A DNA stretch of 64,000 nt from Carposina sasakii (Eukaryota > Arthropoda > Insecta > Lepidoptera > Carposinidae). The position numbers and the translations under genes were made by a program. The stretch spans positions 8,370,001 to 8,434,000 of the forward strand of contig CP053148.1 of assembly GCA_014607495.2 (NCBI GenBank), written 5' to 3'. The notes below the pieces were generated by a model that saw only the letters and a program-made list of their open reading frames with translations, had not been told where the DNA came from and ran no database searches. Shown here in pieces: positions 36,504 to 48,000 of the stretch (position 1 is the stretch's first letter; each line of letters opens with the position of its first letter).

Positions 36504-36885
36504 TAGGGTTGCCATCTCAAAACTTTGAAAACCAGGATTTGAAGAAGAAATACCAGGACATTTCGATTAAAAGCCAGGACTATACATATGCGAGCCCAGT
36601 GACAATACTATTGAAGAGAGTTAGTGATTTGCGAATTTCAAAACATGTCTTTAACACATTCAGCGCCAGCGACTACATATCTGCTTTTTAGGCTTTTTAG
36701 AAGTGCCGCTGATACTTATTTGCGTCATCGCAATATGCCTGATGTCAGCACCCTGAGAAAATCTGCCGATAGCGAATGTGTCAGGACTCTAAACTCAGGA
36801 CGATACTTAAAAACTATCCAGGACAGCCCAGGACACCCCAAAAAGCAGGACATGTCCTGGGAAAACAGGACAGTTGGCAACCCTA
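36504..36885 (+). mobile_element. hAT-like MITE with intact 8-bp target duplication
   Basis: A 382-bp element with ends TAGGGTTGCCATCTC and AGTTGGCAACCCTA. GACTATAG at 36496-36503 is repeated exactly at 36886-36893. The eight-base duplication and TAGGG ends fit the hAT superfamily. It explains the overlapping short open frames here. Confidence 0.88.
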
Positions 36886-37328
36886 GACTATAGGTATATT
36901 CTAAAGCGGATTGTATTGATGTTGCGCAGCAAGAATTGCTTATCACTTTTTACATGTGAACTACATACACTTACTTTGTCTAGTTATTATTGCTCTGAGG
37001 ATATGACGTTAGGACATGAAGTATGCCACTCTCACTCATATCACATGCTACATACGCAGTTCTAATAGAAAACTCACACTTTGCCCGCTGATATTTTACC
37101 TTCTATATCGACAAAATCACGTCTGCGTCAATGTTGAAGACATATCGTATAAGACGCCGTAGTATAAAACGGCTAGGCATATTGAATAATATAAAAGAAA
37201 AAACCTTCTAGCACTTCGCCGGTCGCTCAAACACCTATAGACAAAAATATCACCCTCCAAAATTATTACTCAAAATACCTTTTTATGATACGGCGTATTA
37301 CAATATGCCTTCGACATCTACAATGTTT

Positions 37329-38790
37329 TCACCTTAGATTAATGATTAGTCTTCGCTCCGCTCTGACTAGATGTAGTACTATCAATAAACAATAGCTCTG
37401 TGAATGCGGCAATTTTATCATGATTAATGTCATGACTGACATGACAATCATCAATGACAATTTGCAAGGATGCTAGTATACGTGAAGGATTGTGTTGCCA
37501 ACTGCTTAACTGATACCCGAATGAAGGAAAATTAATGCAGAAAGCAACTAAAATTTTGCAATAAATTAAAATTGTTTATGATATTAAGAGAATTGGGTGT
37601 TGTGCAAGACGTAGTAACAAGAATAGCTTCGATGGTTTGGTCATTTGGAGAGGATGGATGGAAGGCGATTAACGAAAGAGTATTACGATTGTATTATGAG
37701 CAGGTATAATGCCCTTTCACGTGGAATGGGTGACCTGGGCTGCCTGCGCTATAGAATGGAATACGCTAAAAAAAGAATTAGCGAAATCTGTTCAGCAACA
37801 TACATAGTGTTTCATTTTTATATTAAAGATAGGTATAATTAAGAACCACCTACTAGATTTATTAGATCCCAAAACACATACCTTTTTTTATCCCAAAACT
37901 TAGTTTTTCTGATTACCACCAACTTTCTTCTCGACTAAGTCGTATCTACTACGAGTACTACAGCAGTCCAAGGATCAGAAATAACTGGATGAGTAGGGAA
38001 TCTGCACCAAACAAATATATTTTGGATGTTTGTTACTCAGTTACCTGTTTATGCAAAACTAACAAATGTAGATAAAAGGAGGATGGGCAAAATGTCCCCA
38101 CCGACCAATAAAATGACCAGACGTATATCGTTGGAAAGCGCTTTTTGTGACTATGAATTAACATAAAAACCTGCTTTTTAAGTAAAAAAAGGAAAACATT
38201 TTTTAAACTAGTTTTTTAAGATTTCTTTTAACTATAACTTTTATCACACAACGCTTTGAGAATCATCCCTATAGTAACAATTGGTAGTCACAAAAAAAAA
38301 CTTTCCAACTATATAGGTCTGATCGTTACTGATCGGTACTCATACATTGTTGCCCATTATCCTTTGGCACTAATTTATCTCTATTTCATGAGAATTTTTA
38401 ATGTTTACCTATCATCGACTCTTAGCTAATAATAATAAATTCACGCATACTCGTACTACAAAATCTGCACCACAGGGAACTATTTTTTGTATTGGCGGCA
38501 ACACTGAATGTCGTTTATTATTCATGATAATTTTATGTTGAAATTTCATAATTATGAGATACTTACTGATGGAATGTGATCTCTAGTCTCTTTTTTATAC
38601 ACTGTAGATTTTTTACACAATTTCACTATGCAAACAGAAATTTTACTACGAAATATGATGTTGTTGACAACTAGACTGTGGAGGTTCGAGCTTGGGGATG
38701 CCGTGTACGGCATTCTATTTGTTGCTGAATTTGTGATTACGCCGAGTCCTTCTACAGAGCGGAGCGAATCATTATTCTAAGGTGTTCACG
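37329..38790. mobile_element. Candidate 1.46-kb non-autonomous DNA transposon
   Basis: The left end CACCTTAGATTAATGATT..CGCTCCGCTC is mirrored at the right by GAGCGGAGCGAATCATTATT..CTAAGGTG. No meaningful open frame lies between; a repeat of the GGCGGATCCC family is nested inside. The limits are inferred from the inverted ends only. Confidence 0.5.
37680..37840 (-). repeat. Partial reverse copy of the AATATAAAAATG family
   Basis: The minus strand reads AAAAATGAAACACTATGTAT, then GCTGAACAGATTTCGCTAAT and a CACGTGAAAGGGC block as in the two complete copies. It accounts for the small plus-strand open frame here. Confidence 0.5.
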
Positions 38791-39244
38791 TTACCCGGGT
38801 TATACCAGTAGTTGCATTGTATAGTGTACGAATATATAATAAACATAATTGTTGTATATTAAGTAGTAGTCAATAAAAACCAGAACGCTGCAAACGTGGT
38901 CCGACGTAGTGGTGTTCAATGATATTAATTTTCCATGGGTAAACGTTACGTTAAGCCGAATCTTATTTAATTTCTTTAGTTTTACATTTACCCGACGGAT
39001 CTCTAAGGAGAGTTATGTTTTTAATATTACAAAATATCAGAACTTTAAGGAGTCATGTTTTTGATATTACAGAATATTACATTTTAACTGCCCACGTTTG
39101 AAGCGCTTTCTGTGTGAACTGCTTAACCTCGGGTTGAATATGAATCAATGGTTTTTCCGGTCCAAATGACTGGAAATGAACGGAATATTGGAGCCCGCAG
39201 CTACTGTCTGTTGCAGCCCTAGATCAAACAATCAAAGCATATAC

Positions 39245-39582
39245 ATACAGGTGTTTTTCCGTTGCCGCCCTTAACGAAAGACCAAAGGAAGAACAAAAAG
39301 AAGCTGGGATTTTTTTTTTTAAACTTGAATTACTTGATCGGGCGAAATTTATGGTATCCAGTGTTTATGTTAGTTTCTTTTATAGGCAGATTAATTATTT
39401 GTCGTGAAAAAATCTTGCTACGCGCGTCTATGTGCATTTATGCAAAAAACCGCAGTCTATTTACTCAACTTTGGACCCTAATATCTTGGGAACCAGACGC
39501 TTCCCAGGTATGCTTCCATGGAAAAAATAATCGTGATGATGAGGAGTATTCGGGAACGTTGACAACCAAAAAACACCTGTAT
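39245..39582 (+). mobile_element. TATACAGG MITE, copy 3
   Basis: It matches copy 1 through TTACTTGATCGGGCGAAATT and CGCAGTCTATTTACTCAACT to the ACCTGTATA end. It abuts the second copy of the 430-bp repeat at 39590. A 175-codon plus-strand open frame across this junction is a chance chimera. Confidence 0.85.
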
Positions 39583-39589
39583 AGTGTCT

Positions 39590-40019
39590 GTATATTACAC
39601 TGGGTCCAGCGACTTACCCTTCAACCGATGGAACCACGCACGAGGTTGGCTACGCTTAGGGGTGTTAGGGCGGTCGGCACAGGTCACAAAAGATTCTCCA
39701 GTCCAAAGATCACACACTTATCCACCGGTATCACTAGTACAAAGTCCAGGAGGAGAGATGCCTCGAAATATGAGTTAAACGGTTTTTGAGGTTGTTCTAT
39801 TGCTTTCACGACGGCGGTTGGTTGGCAACAGACAGCTCGTTGTATGAAATCGAGCTATAGGTGGCGCTATCGCAACGCGTAGATATACCAACCCAATGGC
39901 TCGGGTTGATCGAGATCCAGTTCGTCGTGAACCCAGTAAAAGAATTTAAAACTACTCGGAAGGTATATTTCCAGATTGTGTTACCTTATTCCAAATTAAA
40001 ATCTGTTCCAGTACGGAAC
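39590..40019 (+). repeat. 430-bp dispersed direct repeat, copy B
   Basis: The second copy of 32748-33177, with a few substitutions and short indels (for example an extra AAGATC after AGTCC). It directly follows a TATACAGG MITE. Confidence 0.85.
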
Positions 40020-41650
40020 AGTGTCAAAATTAATAAAAAGGTCAAAGTTTTAGGCTGACTATAATTAAAATTTAAATTATTCCCACAAATACAACCACAA
40101 TTTTTCAAGTCATGATATTGGCAAGGATCTCGTATCAAATAAATAAAATCTATTTATATCTATACTAATTAATCATATTGCACATTATAAATGTTCAGGG
40201 TCAGCTCCTAGACAAAAGGCATTCTATTTGTGAAATACAGATTAGAAGATAAAGTATGGAATTGACACATGGCTTTTAATTTGGTTACATCAAATGTCAA
40301 GTGTCAAACCCAACTATTTACCATTTTATTCGCATTTTCACGAATAGAATATTAGTCTAAGAGTGTCCAAAATATGTAATGCTGTCTCCCATAACGGCTA
40401 CGTACAAAAACGCGTTTCATTTTTATATGAACCAACACGGTCGCTTGCATAACACATTTCTGCCCCTAACAGTCTCTATACTCTATTTAAAGAACTAGTT
40501 TTTGAAGTGGTTAGTTTAATATCTTAAGGAAAAAATGTATGCAAACAGACAGTAGATACGGAACATAACTTTGATAATGTCAGGACTACAGCAAATTTAT
40601 TGTTATCGGAGATATACACTCACGTATATCTACGTTTAGGTTAAGTATATGGAGATCAATACACTTCAAACTATCCGTCCAACATGTCAACAAAATTAAA
40701 TTAACGACGCTGTAAAAAGCGACACATCTAACGATTTGCATCTAAAAGAAAAACGCAAAATGTATAAAAGAATATTGGCTAAAGCTGTATTATGGCGCGT
40801 GTCCCCGAATCGTACGTTTATAGTTATAAAACATCCTGTACATCTTCGTCCACAAAGCCCCATACATAACTTAAGTCAACACCATGACGAAGGTATAAAA
40901 GAGGAGGTGGGACTATGAACTGAGTCGTGTGACAATCGTGAGGGCATGACGTCATGATATGGGCGGAGCTTCAGCGGCAGTGTAACGCAGTAGCTGTAAC
41001 CGCACGCTTGTGTTCCGAAATGTAACCGTATTAAAATTACATAGACGCTTTTATCAGGGTACTTTTTTACTGAAATGTAGTATAATATTGTATCTAGTGA
41101 TGAGTAATTGCACTATTAAAACAATCTTGAACCATATTGATAATGAGCAAGTAGTTTGACTAGTCACTGCAAGGTGGTTTCTATGTAAATGGGCAGGGCT
41201 ACAGTGTTCAATGCTCCCCTCGTCCCACACTTCACCCCCGCTCAGCGGCACACTATTTTTGTATGAAAATATACTTAGCCGCTACTCCTCTTTTATTTCT
41301 TCTCCATGGTCAACACATAGAATAATAAGTCCCCTTCGCTTTTCTATGAGTCAACTTAAAACATGGTGCCTTTTTTTACCACGGCTCGTGAACACGCACT
41401 CCTAATTTGACTGCTAAAAATCAGACACGTCAATTACTTATATAAATCCGTAATGACTGCCACATCATCGTATAACTCTGGTTTATCAATAGATAACGCC
41501 GAAACCGGCATACGTCACTGATAAATACACCATATAAAAAACCTATTTCGCTGGGAAATATCGCATCACAGGATTTAAAAAAAACAGTAATCGCACGGGC
41601 GTTTACAAGTCGACAAAGTCTAACACCGAGAAGTCGATGTATTTGTCGGA
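40020..41650. other. Intergenic DNA downstream of the USP gene
   Basis: No gene is visible. A patch at about 40920-40990 is less AT-rich (TGACGTCATGATATGGGCGG). The 3' UTR of the USP gene must begin at 41659 and run leftward; I cannot fix its end. Confidence 0.4.
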
Positions 41651-41659
41651 CCTTAACCG

Positions 41660-42071
41660 TCAGGGCCGCGCGATTTGCATGTTGCGAACGGTGTCGACGT
41701 AGTGTTTGTTGTGGGCTAGGACCGCCTCCTGGATTTTGGGGGAGAGTTCTGTGAGGCTCGGAGCGGCGCCCTCCTCGATGTCCGAGCGTCGGTAAAACAG
41801 TATGTACGGTGTGCTACATTTACTCAGCGCTGTGAGGTTGTTCTCGCTGGCTAGAGTGACGACGTCGTCGTTGTATGTATACCAGTGGGCGTCGTCTTTA
41901 CCGACGGTGTAGTAATGTCCCGAGTCGAGCGTGGTCCCGCTGTGCATTACTGCCGCGTATAGAACATAGGCGGAGTGCTCGGCTTGCGAGCGCACCGTCG
42001 GCAATGTAATCAGATGGTTGTGGTATGTTGAATGCATCAGCTTTGCCTGCACTTGCAGCTTCGGACTGAAC
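41660..42071 (-). CDS. USP35/38: USP last exon: histidine box and stop
   Basis: It begins after CACCAG with [10 protein letters not shown] and carries [20 protein letters not shown], the USP His box. [10 protein letters not shown] and YILFYRR follow. The stop TGA is at 41662-41660. GC content is clearly higher than the surrounding intergenic DNA. Confidence 0.92.
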
Positions 42072-45000
42072 CTGGTGACATTTGGGGCAGTTTATTTTTA
42101 ATAGTCAAGTGCTGTGTGAAGCACTTTACGTTAGCTTGACAATAATTACGGCAGAGTAGGTACCTAATGGGTCGATAAGTAGAGTTCAACATCCCACGTT
42201 AACTACAGACCCTATCTGAGAACACTGTTGCTCATCACAGGTGGCTAGTGTAAAATTGACAATGGACTTTGTTATGTTTTAATCGATGGTCAGAACGTGA
42301 GTTGGTTCATTTGTTTATAGCAACTAGAAATTATTCCCTCAATATAAAAGTAAGGAACTTATTACTGGCCAAAATTAACAAATTTTAAATAGTATAGGCG
42401 TATAGTTTAAATTTCTATTCAATCTGTGCTACTGAAAAAATAATGATTTCTACAAGATCATCCGAAGAAACATCTCTCAAAATTTGGTAAATCTTATAAC
42501 AAACGGATATGTAAATAAATCAAAAACAAAAGACACTTACTTGAAGGTCTTCAAGACCAAAATGAGAAACTTGGGCATAGTTTCGATGACGACGCTTCGC
42601 TCAGCATCGCGTAGTATACCACAATCGCCGCACTTGTACTGATTGTCACCCGTCAGTTTCTCCTTAGAGCAGTAATACTCGAGTAGGCTTTGCACGCTAT
42701 GTTTCCAGTTATCCGGTTTCTCGGGAAACGCGAGTTGTAGATCCCTGAACACGTCGCGGGAAAGAGACGACGAATGGCATACGCTGCACTCAATGCGAGT
42801 GAGCAGGACGCCGCCAAACATACTGTCGATGTACGAGTCTCGACGAAGGAAGTTCGACTCGTCGTTTTTGGGCGGGGGCGGGGGATCGGGTCTATTCATT
42901 GCTATTCTAAGTCGTTTCTTCGGAGGTACGTGTTTCAATTCGTCGGGCGAGGCTCGCTTGCCGCTTGAAGAGCCTGTTAAACATACTTATTTGTAGACAA
43001 ATTGTATTTTATAACTTTGCCGTATGTTGTTAGCAGAGTGGATGTTTGCCCATGGGTATCGTAAAAGGCGATTAAGGTAAAGGTGTTGATAACATAGTTA
43101 GAAAATCACATTGCTTTTACCAACCCGCCTACTCGGTATGGCAATCGCCTTGTGGCGTGCCCTGGGAGAAGCCTATGTCCAGCACCCGTATGATGAATTT
43201 GGTGAGAGCGAGATATCTCACTTTTAAACGTCAAATTCACAGAGCTATTTATTTAGGTATACAAAACACACAATTAATAACTAGACGCTATTAATAACTA
43301 GATAAACTAAGTGTATGTACTTTGCATGTAAAAAATATACTTAATAATTAGAATAGACACTCGTTCTCGAGCCTGGATAAATGAATTAGGGCTGATAAAA
43401 GTAGTTTTGCAATCCCTTTTTACACACCAAGTAGAAACACTTGCCTTGTCTAGTTATTACTTAGCTCTGTGGATTTGACGTTTAAAAGTGAGACATCTCG
43501 CTCTCACCAAATTCATCATACTGGTGCAGGAGTGGACTGCAATAGGCTGATGTAATAGATGTGATATGAATATGACCTAAGATGGCAATACTATATATAA
43601 TCAGTAGCCCTCATTATCAGAACGAGCAACAAAAAGAAGAATTTTTCTCGGGGTATAGAGCTTCGAGTCTCACTAAAACTTGAAGATAACTCGACAAGAT
43701 AAAATAACTGTCAAAAATAGATGGCGTGAGCGAATCACCCTCTCCTAGCTGCTCCCCTTAACCTCCCCTGTACGTGTCCAATGACAAAACAGCCCCCTGA
43801 TTACGTAAAAGCAATAGCAAAGCCGAAGCCGCGCGATCGCATAATTGAGTGTGTGCGTGCGCGCAACGAGCGCTCGGCGTCCTCCCGCGCCGTGCACCTC
43901 GCCCAAGCACACACACACACTCAACTATCGAATCGCGCAGCTTCGACTTTGCTATTGCTTTTACGTAATCATATACGTTACGGGATGATGGCGCGCCTAT
44001 CCAGGTGATTTTTACTATTTTTTTACTTTTAATAGTTGTAGAAAATCCCTCATTCTTCCAATTTTCATACCTTTCTAAAATATTTATGAGCTCCCGATAA
44101 AATCATGTACATGTAATGGCTAGTCATATCATGAAATAACGTATTCTATGATCTAGCGATGGGCTTACCAGCGGCACTGCTGCCGGGTCTTGGCGAAATG
44201 GCGCGAGAGTTATTACTGGCTCCGGCTGCCTCGTTTGTGTTGTCACTGAAAAGAAATAATCATTAATTAATATAATTAAATATTGGAAAGAAATTTAAGA
44301 AATAGAATAGAACACGTGTTAAAAGATAGGCCTACTGTCCATGACGCAGAGCGTATTCATCATTATACTGCAAGCAAACGTATACTTACAATGACGAACG
44401 CGCCGTGAACAGCATATCTTGCTAAAATAAAAAAAAACGTACGTTCGGAACCTCCTATTTTTGCCATTGCTACTATATAAAGGGGCTCGATTAACACATC
44501 AGTGCCATATGCTTCTTCTAAGCTTTCTAGAGGTGCCGGCGACACTTGTTTGCGTCCTCGCACTAGGCGTTGACCTGATGTCGGCACCCTTAGAGAATCT
44601 GCCGGCAGAGAATGTGTTAAAATACATCAGCTGCATTGCATCTCCTTCCGTGCATGTCCCTAAACGGGGGCATTGTAGGATTGGCAACCCTATTTTCGGT
44701 GTACTATTTTACGTACTCGTACATATTTTGTTTTACATAAAAAAGATTACCTGGTAGACTGCGAGGCTTGACTCGGGCGCGCGCGATTGGCCCCAAACAA
44801 AACCGCGGGCTTTGAATAGTCGAAGTTACGCTCGGAGCAATGCTCGTACGATTGCAGCAACTCGAAAAGGTATCTGTGAAAGATAAAAAGCTCTAATGAC
44901 ATAGCTAGCTAGCAAAGCTAAATAAATAATCTTCTTACTCTATCTTGTATAAAAGCCAGAACCATTGATATGATAAATTTGGATGAAATTCTGTTTTGAG

Positions 45001-48000
45001 ATTAATCCTTGTGTCTACGTGTAACTTACGGTTTACTATGATTATTCTTAATGAAAAATCGGTATCGCTCTTTGAATTTTATTTAGGGCCGATTTTCCAA
45101 ACGTCAGATAGCCTATCTATCTGAACAATATTGTTGATACTGTCTCTATCATGATCAAGATTTAGAGAAAGACAGATCAACTATATGCTTCTGATGGGCT
45201 ATCTGACATTTGGGACAATCGGCCCTTAATGAAATTATGTATTTTATAAACAGAATCATGGAAATATGTTATAGCTGCAATATTATAGATATATGTATAA
45301 AATGAGTAAAAGTAGACTGACAAAGAAAGTGTACAACGGAAGAGTGGATGGAAGGGTTGGAAGAGGAAGACCTCGCCGGACTTTCACCGATCAAATTGGT
45401 GAAATTCTAAAGAAAGGTCAGGTCAAGAGTACCCTAAACCGACGAGCGTGCATGACGAATATCATGAAAGTAGATGAAGCGAAAGAGGTGTGTCAGGATC
45501 GTAGCAAATGGAGATCCGTGATCTCTGCCTACCCCTCCGGGAAAGAGGCGTGATTATTATGTATGTATGTATGTATAAATGAAAGTCGTGTTAGTTACAC
45601 TATTTATAACTCAAGAACGGCTGTGCCGATATGGCTGAAAATTGATGGGGAGGTAGGTTAGAACCATGTGACAGATAGGATACGATACTTTTTATCTGCA
45701 GTCTACGCGGACGGAGTAGCGGGCGTCCACTAGTTTTATATAGAAAAAAGATTAAACTATTATACAAATATATGTTTCAATTCTTACCCCAAAAACTCGG
45801 AACTATCATGCTGGTTATCCCTAGTGAAGAACGGCGGCTTGACCAGCGTGAAGAAATCTCCGGGATTCAACTTGTTGGCGATGGAATACATCATCTTCGC
45901 GAACAGAATGCCCATCTTCGACCAGTATGGCACTGCAGTCATTTTTAGCATCACGTGGGTGCTGAATCTGAAAACGCATTACGAACTCATTGAAAATATT
46001 GTTCAAAATAACTGTGGTGCATAAAATTCAAATTGTTCTGGGATAAGCAAAACCAGCATAAATGTCGATGTTGTCACGATAAACGCATTAGCACATTAGG
46101 AACTCATTGAAAATAATGGAATGTTCAAAATAACTCTGCTGCAAACAACTTCTATGTCGTCACGATAAACAATCAGTATTTGAAATGTCGTCGGGAAGAT
46201 TGGTTTATACGTAAAAAAAAAGCAGAACAGCAGAATTTTACGTATACGTATATGTACTCGTATGTGTGACCAAATTTTTCGATGCTCCCTTATCAACTGA
46301 ACTTTTTATAGTAGAAGTCACATAAAACTACACATGAATTTAAAGTTTCAAGATGAAAATAGGTTCCCAAGGTGCGTGATTTCGCGGACGGACGCGGACG
46401 CACCGACGGCTACGGACGAACGCGCACCGCGGACGCGTCCGTATTACCACGACGCTCCGTTTCCCACGATCCGTGGTGCGGGCTGGTGCGCGTCCGTCCG
46501 TAATATCACGCACCGTTACCTTTAGTTTCCTCTCGTGAAATAAATAACCATAAAATCATACACAATTAAATATAATAGAAAAAGCTGAGTGTAAATAGTA
46601 TTGTGATTTACTATCACAATTGTGATAGTATAACAAGAAGTGGTTATGTGTTTAACAGCCGATGTATGTACGTTTGTATGTTCCTTTGAAGCACTATACA
46701 GACCAAACGCCTGGGCCGATTTTTCTGTTTCACACGTTAATCGATTCCTTTTAAACCGGCGAGTGTCACTAAAGACATGACGTTAGTGAAAATCTAATAT
46801 GACGACTACTGGTCGCCATATTGTAAAAATGAAAAAAAAAATCGATTCGACTGACCGTTTAGGATCTATATCGATTTAAAGTTGCGTAACAATTATTCTC
46901 ACATATAAGTTTTTAGACAGCAGCAAGAGGAAAACTTCTTGCTGCCGAGCATGTTTCTTGAAGCGTACCTATTAGTAGCTAGGTACTCATAACTAAAAAA
47001 TTATTAAATAAAAAAACATAATTTGAAAAATGAATGAATGAAATTATTAAGGAAATTACTTCGCTCTAAAAAACACAAATAGCAATGGGTACCAATTCGC
47101 AAAGCAAAGAGGATCAATAAAAAGCACTGACGCACTATATAGATATAACAAACCATTAGATAAGCAGAAACAAGAGAAACGCCGTAGGAAGGAAACAAAA
47201 CTATAATAATTTTACTCGGTCTTATCCCTATTATTACCACGTAGACCAGTAGCATCCCTGGATAGTTTCCTGAGAGAAAGCTCTATAGATAGATAGATAA
47301 GGTATGTTGTACATGTATATGTCGTGGCCATATCGTAGAATTGATCATTTCATGAAATGGTCGAGCATTTCATGAAATGGTCGCATTTCATGAAAAGTTC
47401 AACTGTCTATTGGCCACATCATGATATGGTTTGGGCAGATCGATGATTAAAAATCGTTTCTCGATATGGGCAACTAAACGCCCGATCATTTCATGAAGTG
47501 GTCAAGATTATTGATCATATCGTAAAATAGTTACATGAATCACCGGTAGAGGCGCTGCGCGCGTTTTATTTATGTGAGAAGATGGCGGATTTTTCTTTTT
47601 AGGTTATAAAACAAATTAAAGAGAGTAGGGTGACTATGCAGAAGAAGTTCACGGATAGTGTGTTATATTGTATAATGTATATTAGACTTAATGGTGGTTT
47701 ATAATAATATTGTTAAACAAAAACCTTAGATTACGATAGGTTAGGTTAGGTTAGGTTAGACTATGACAAATGACGCACGAGCCGAGCGAGCGGAGCGAGC
47801 GTGCCCAGGCAGCGTCCGGCGATGTACCAGATGCGAATCGCTTTTGTAAAGTCTTTTATGTTTTTAAATATTATATTGTGAAAATATCACATAAATAATA
47901 GCAACAAAAATCATACCATCATACCTTATGCTTAATATGGTGTAAGCTCTTACCACATTCGGATATGGACACCCTGTTAATACGATTTGGCCAAACGTGG

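Noticed and set aside
39262..39789. Open frame of 175 codons on the plus strand
   Set aside because: It spans the end of a MITE and the start of a 430-bp repeat, both found elsewhere without this frame. It has no motif.
46371..46514. CpG-island promoter
   Set aside because: The patch has matching inverted ends typical of a MITE and lies in the middle of an intron.
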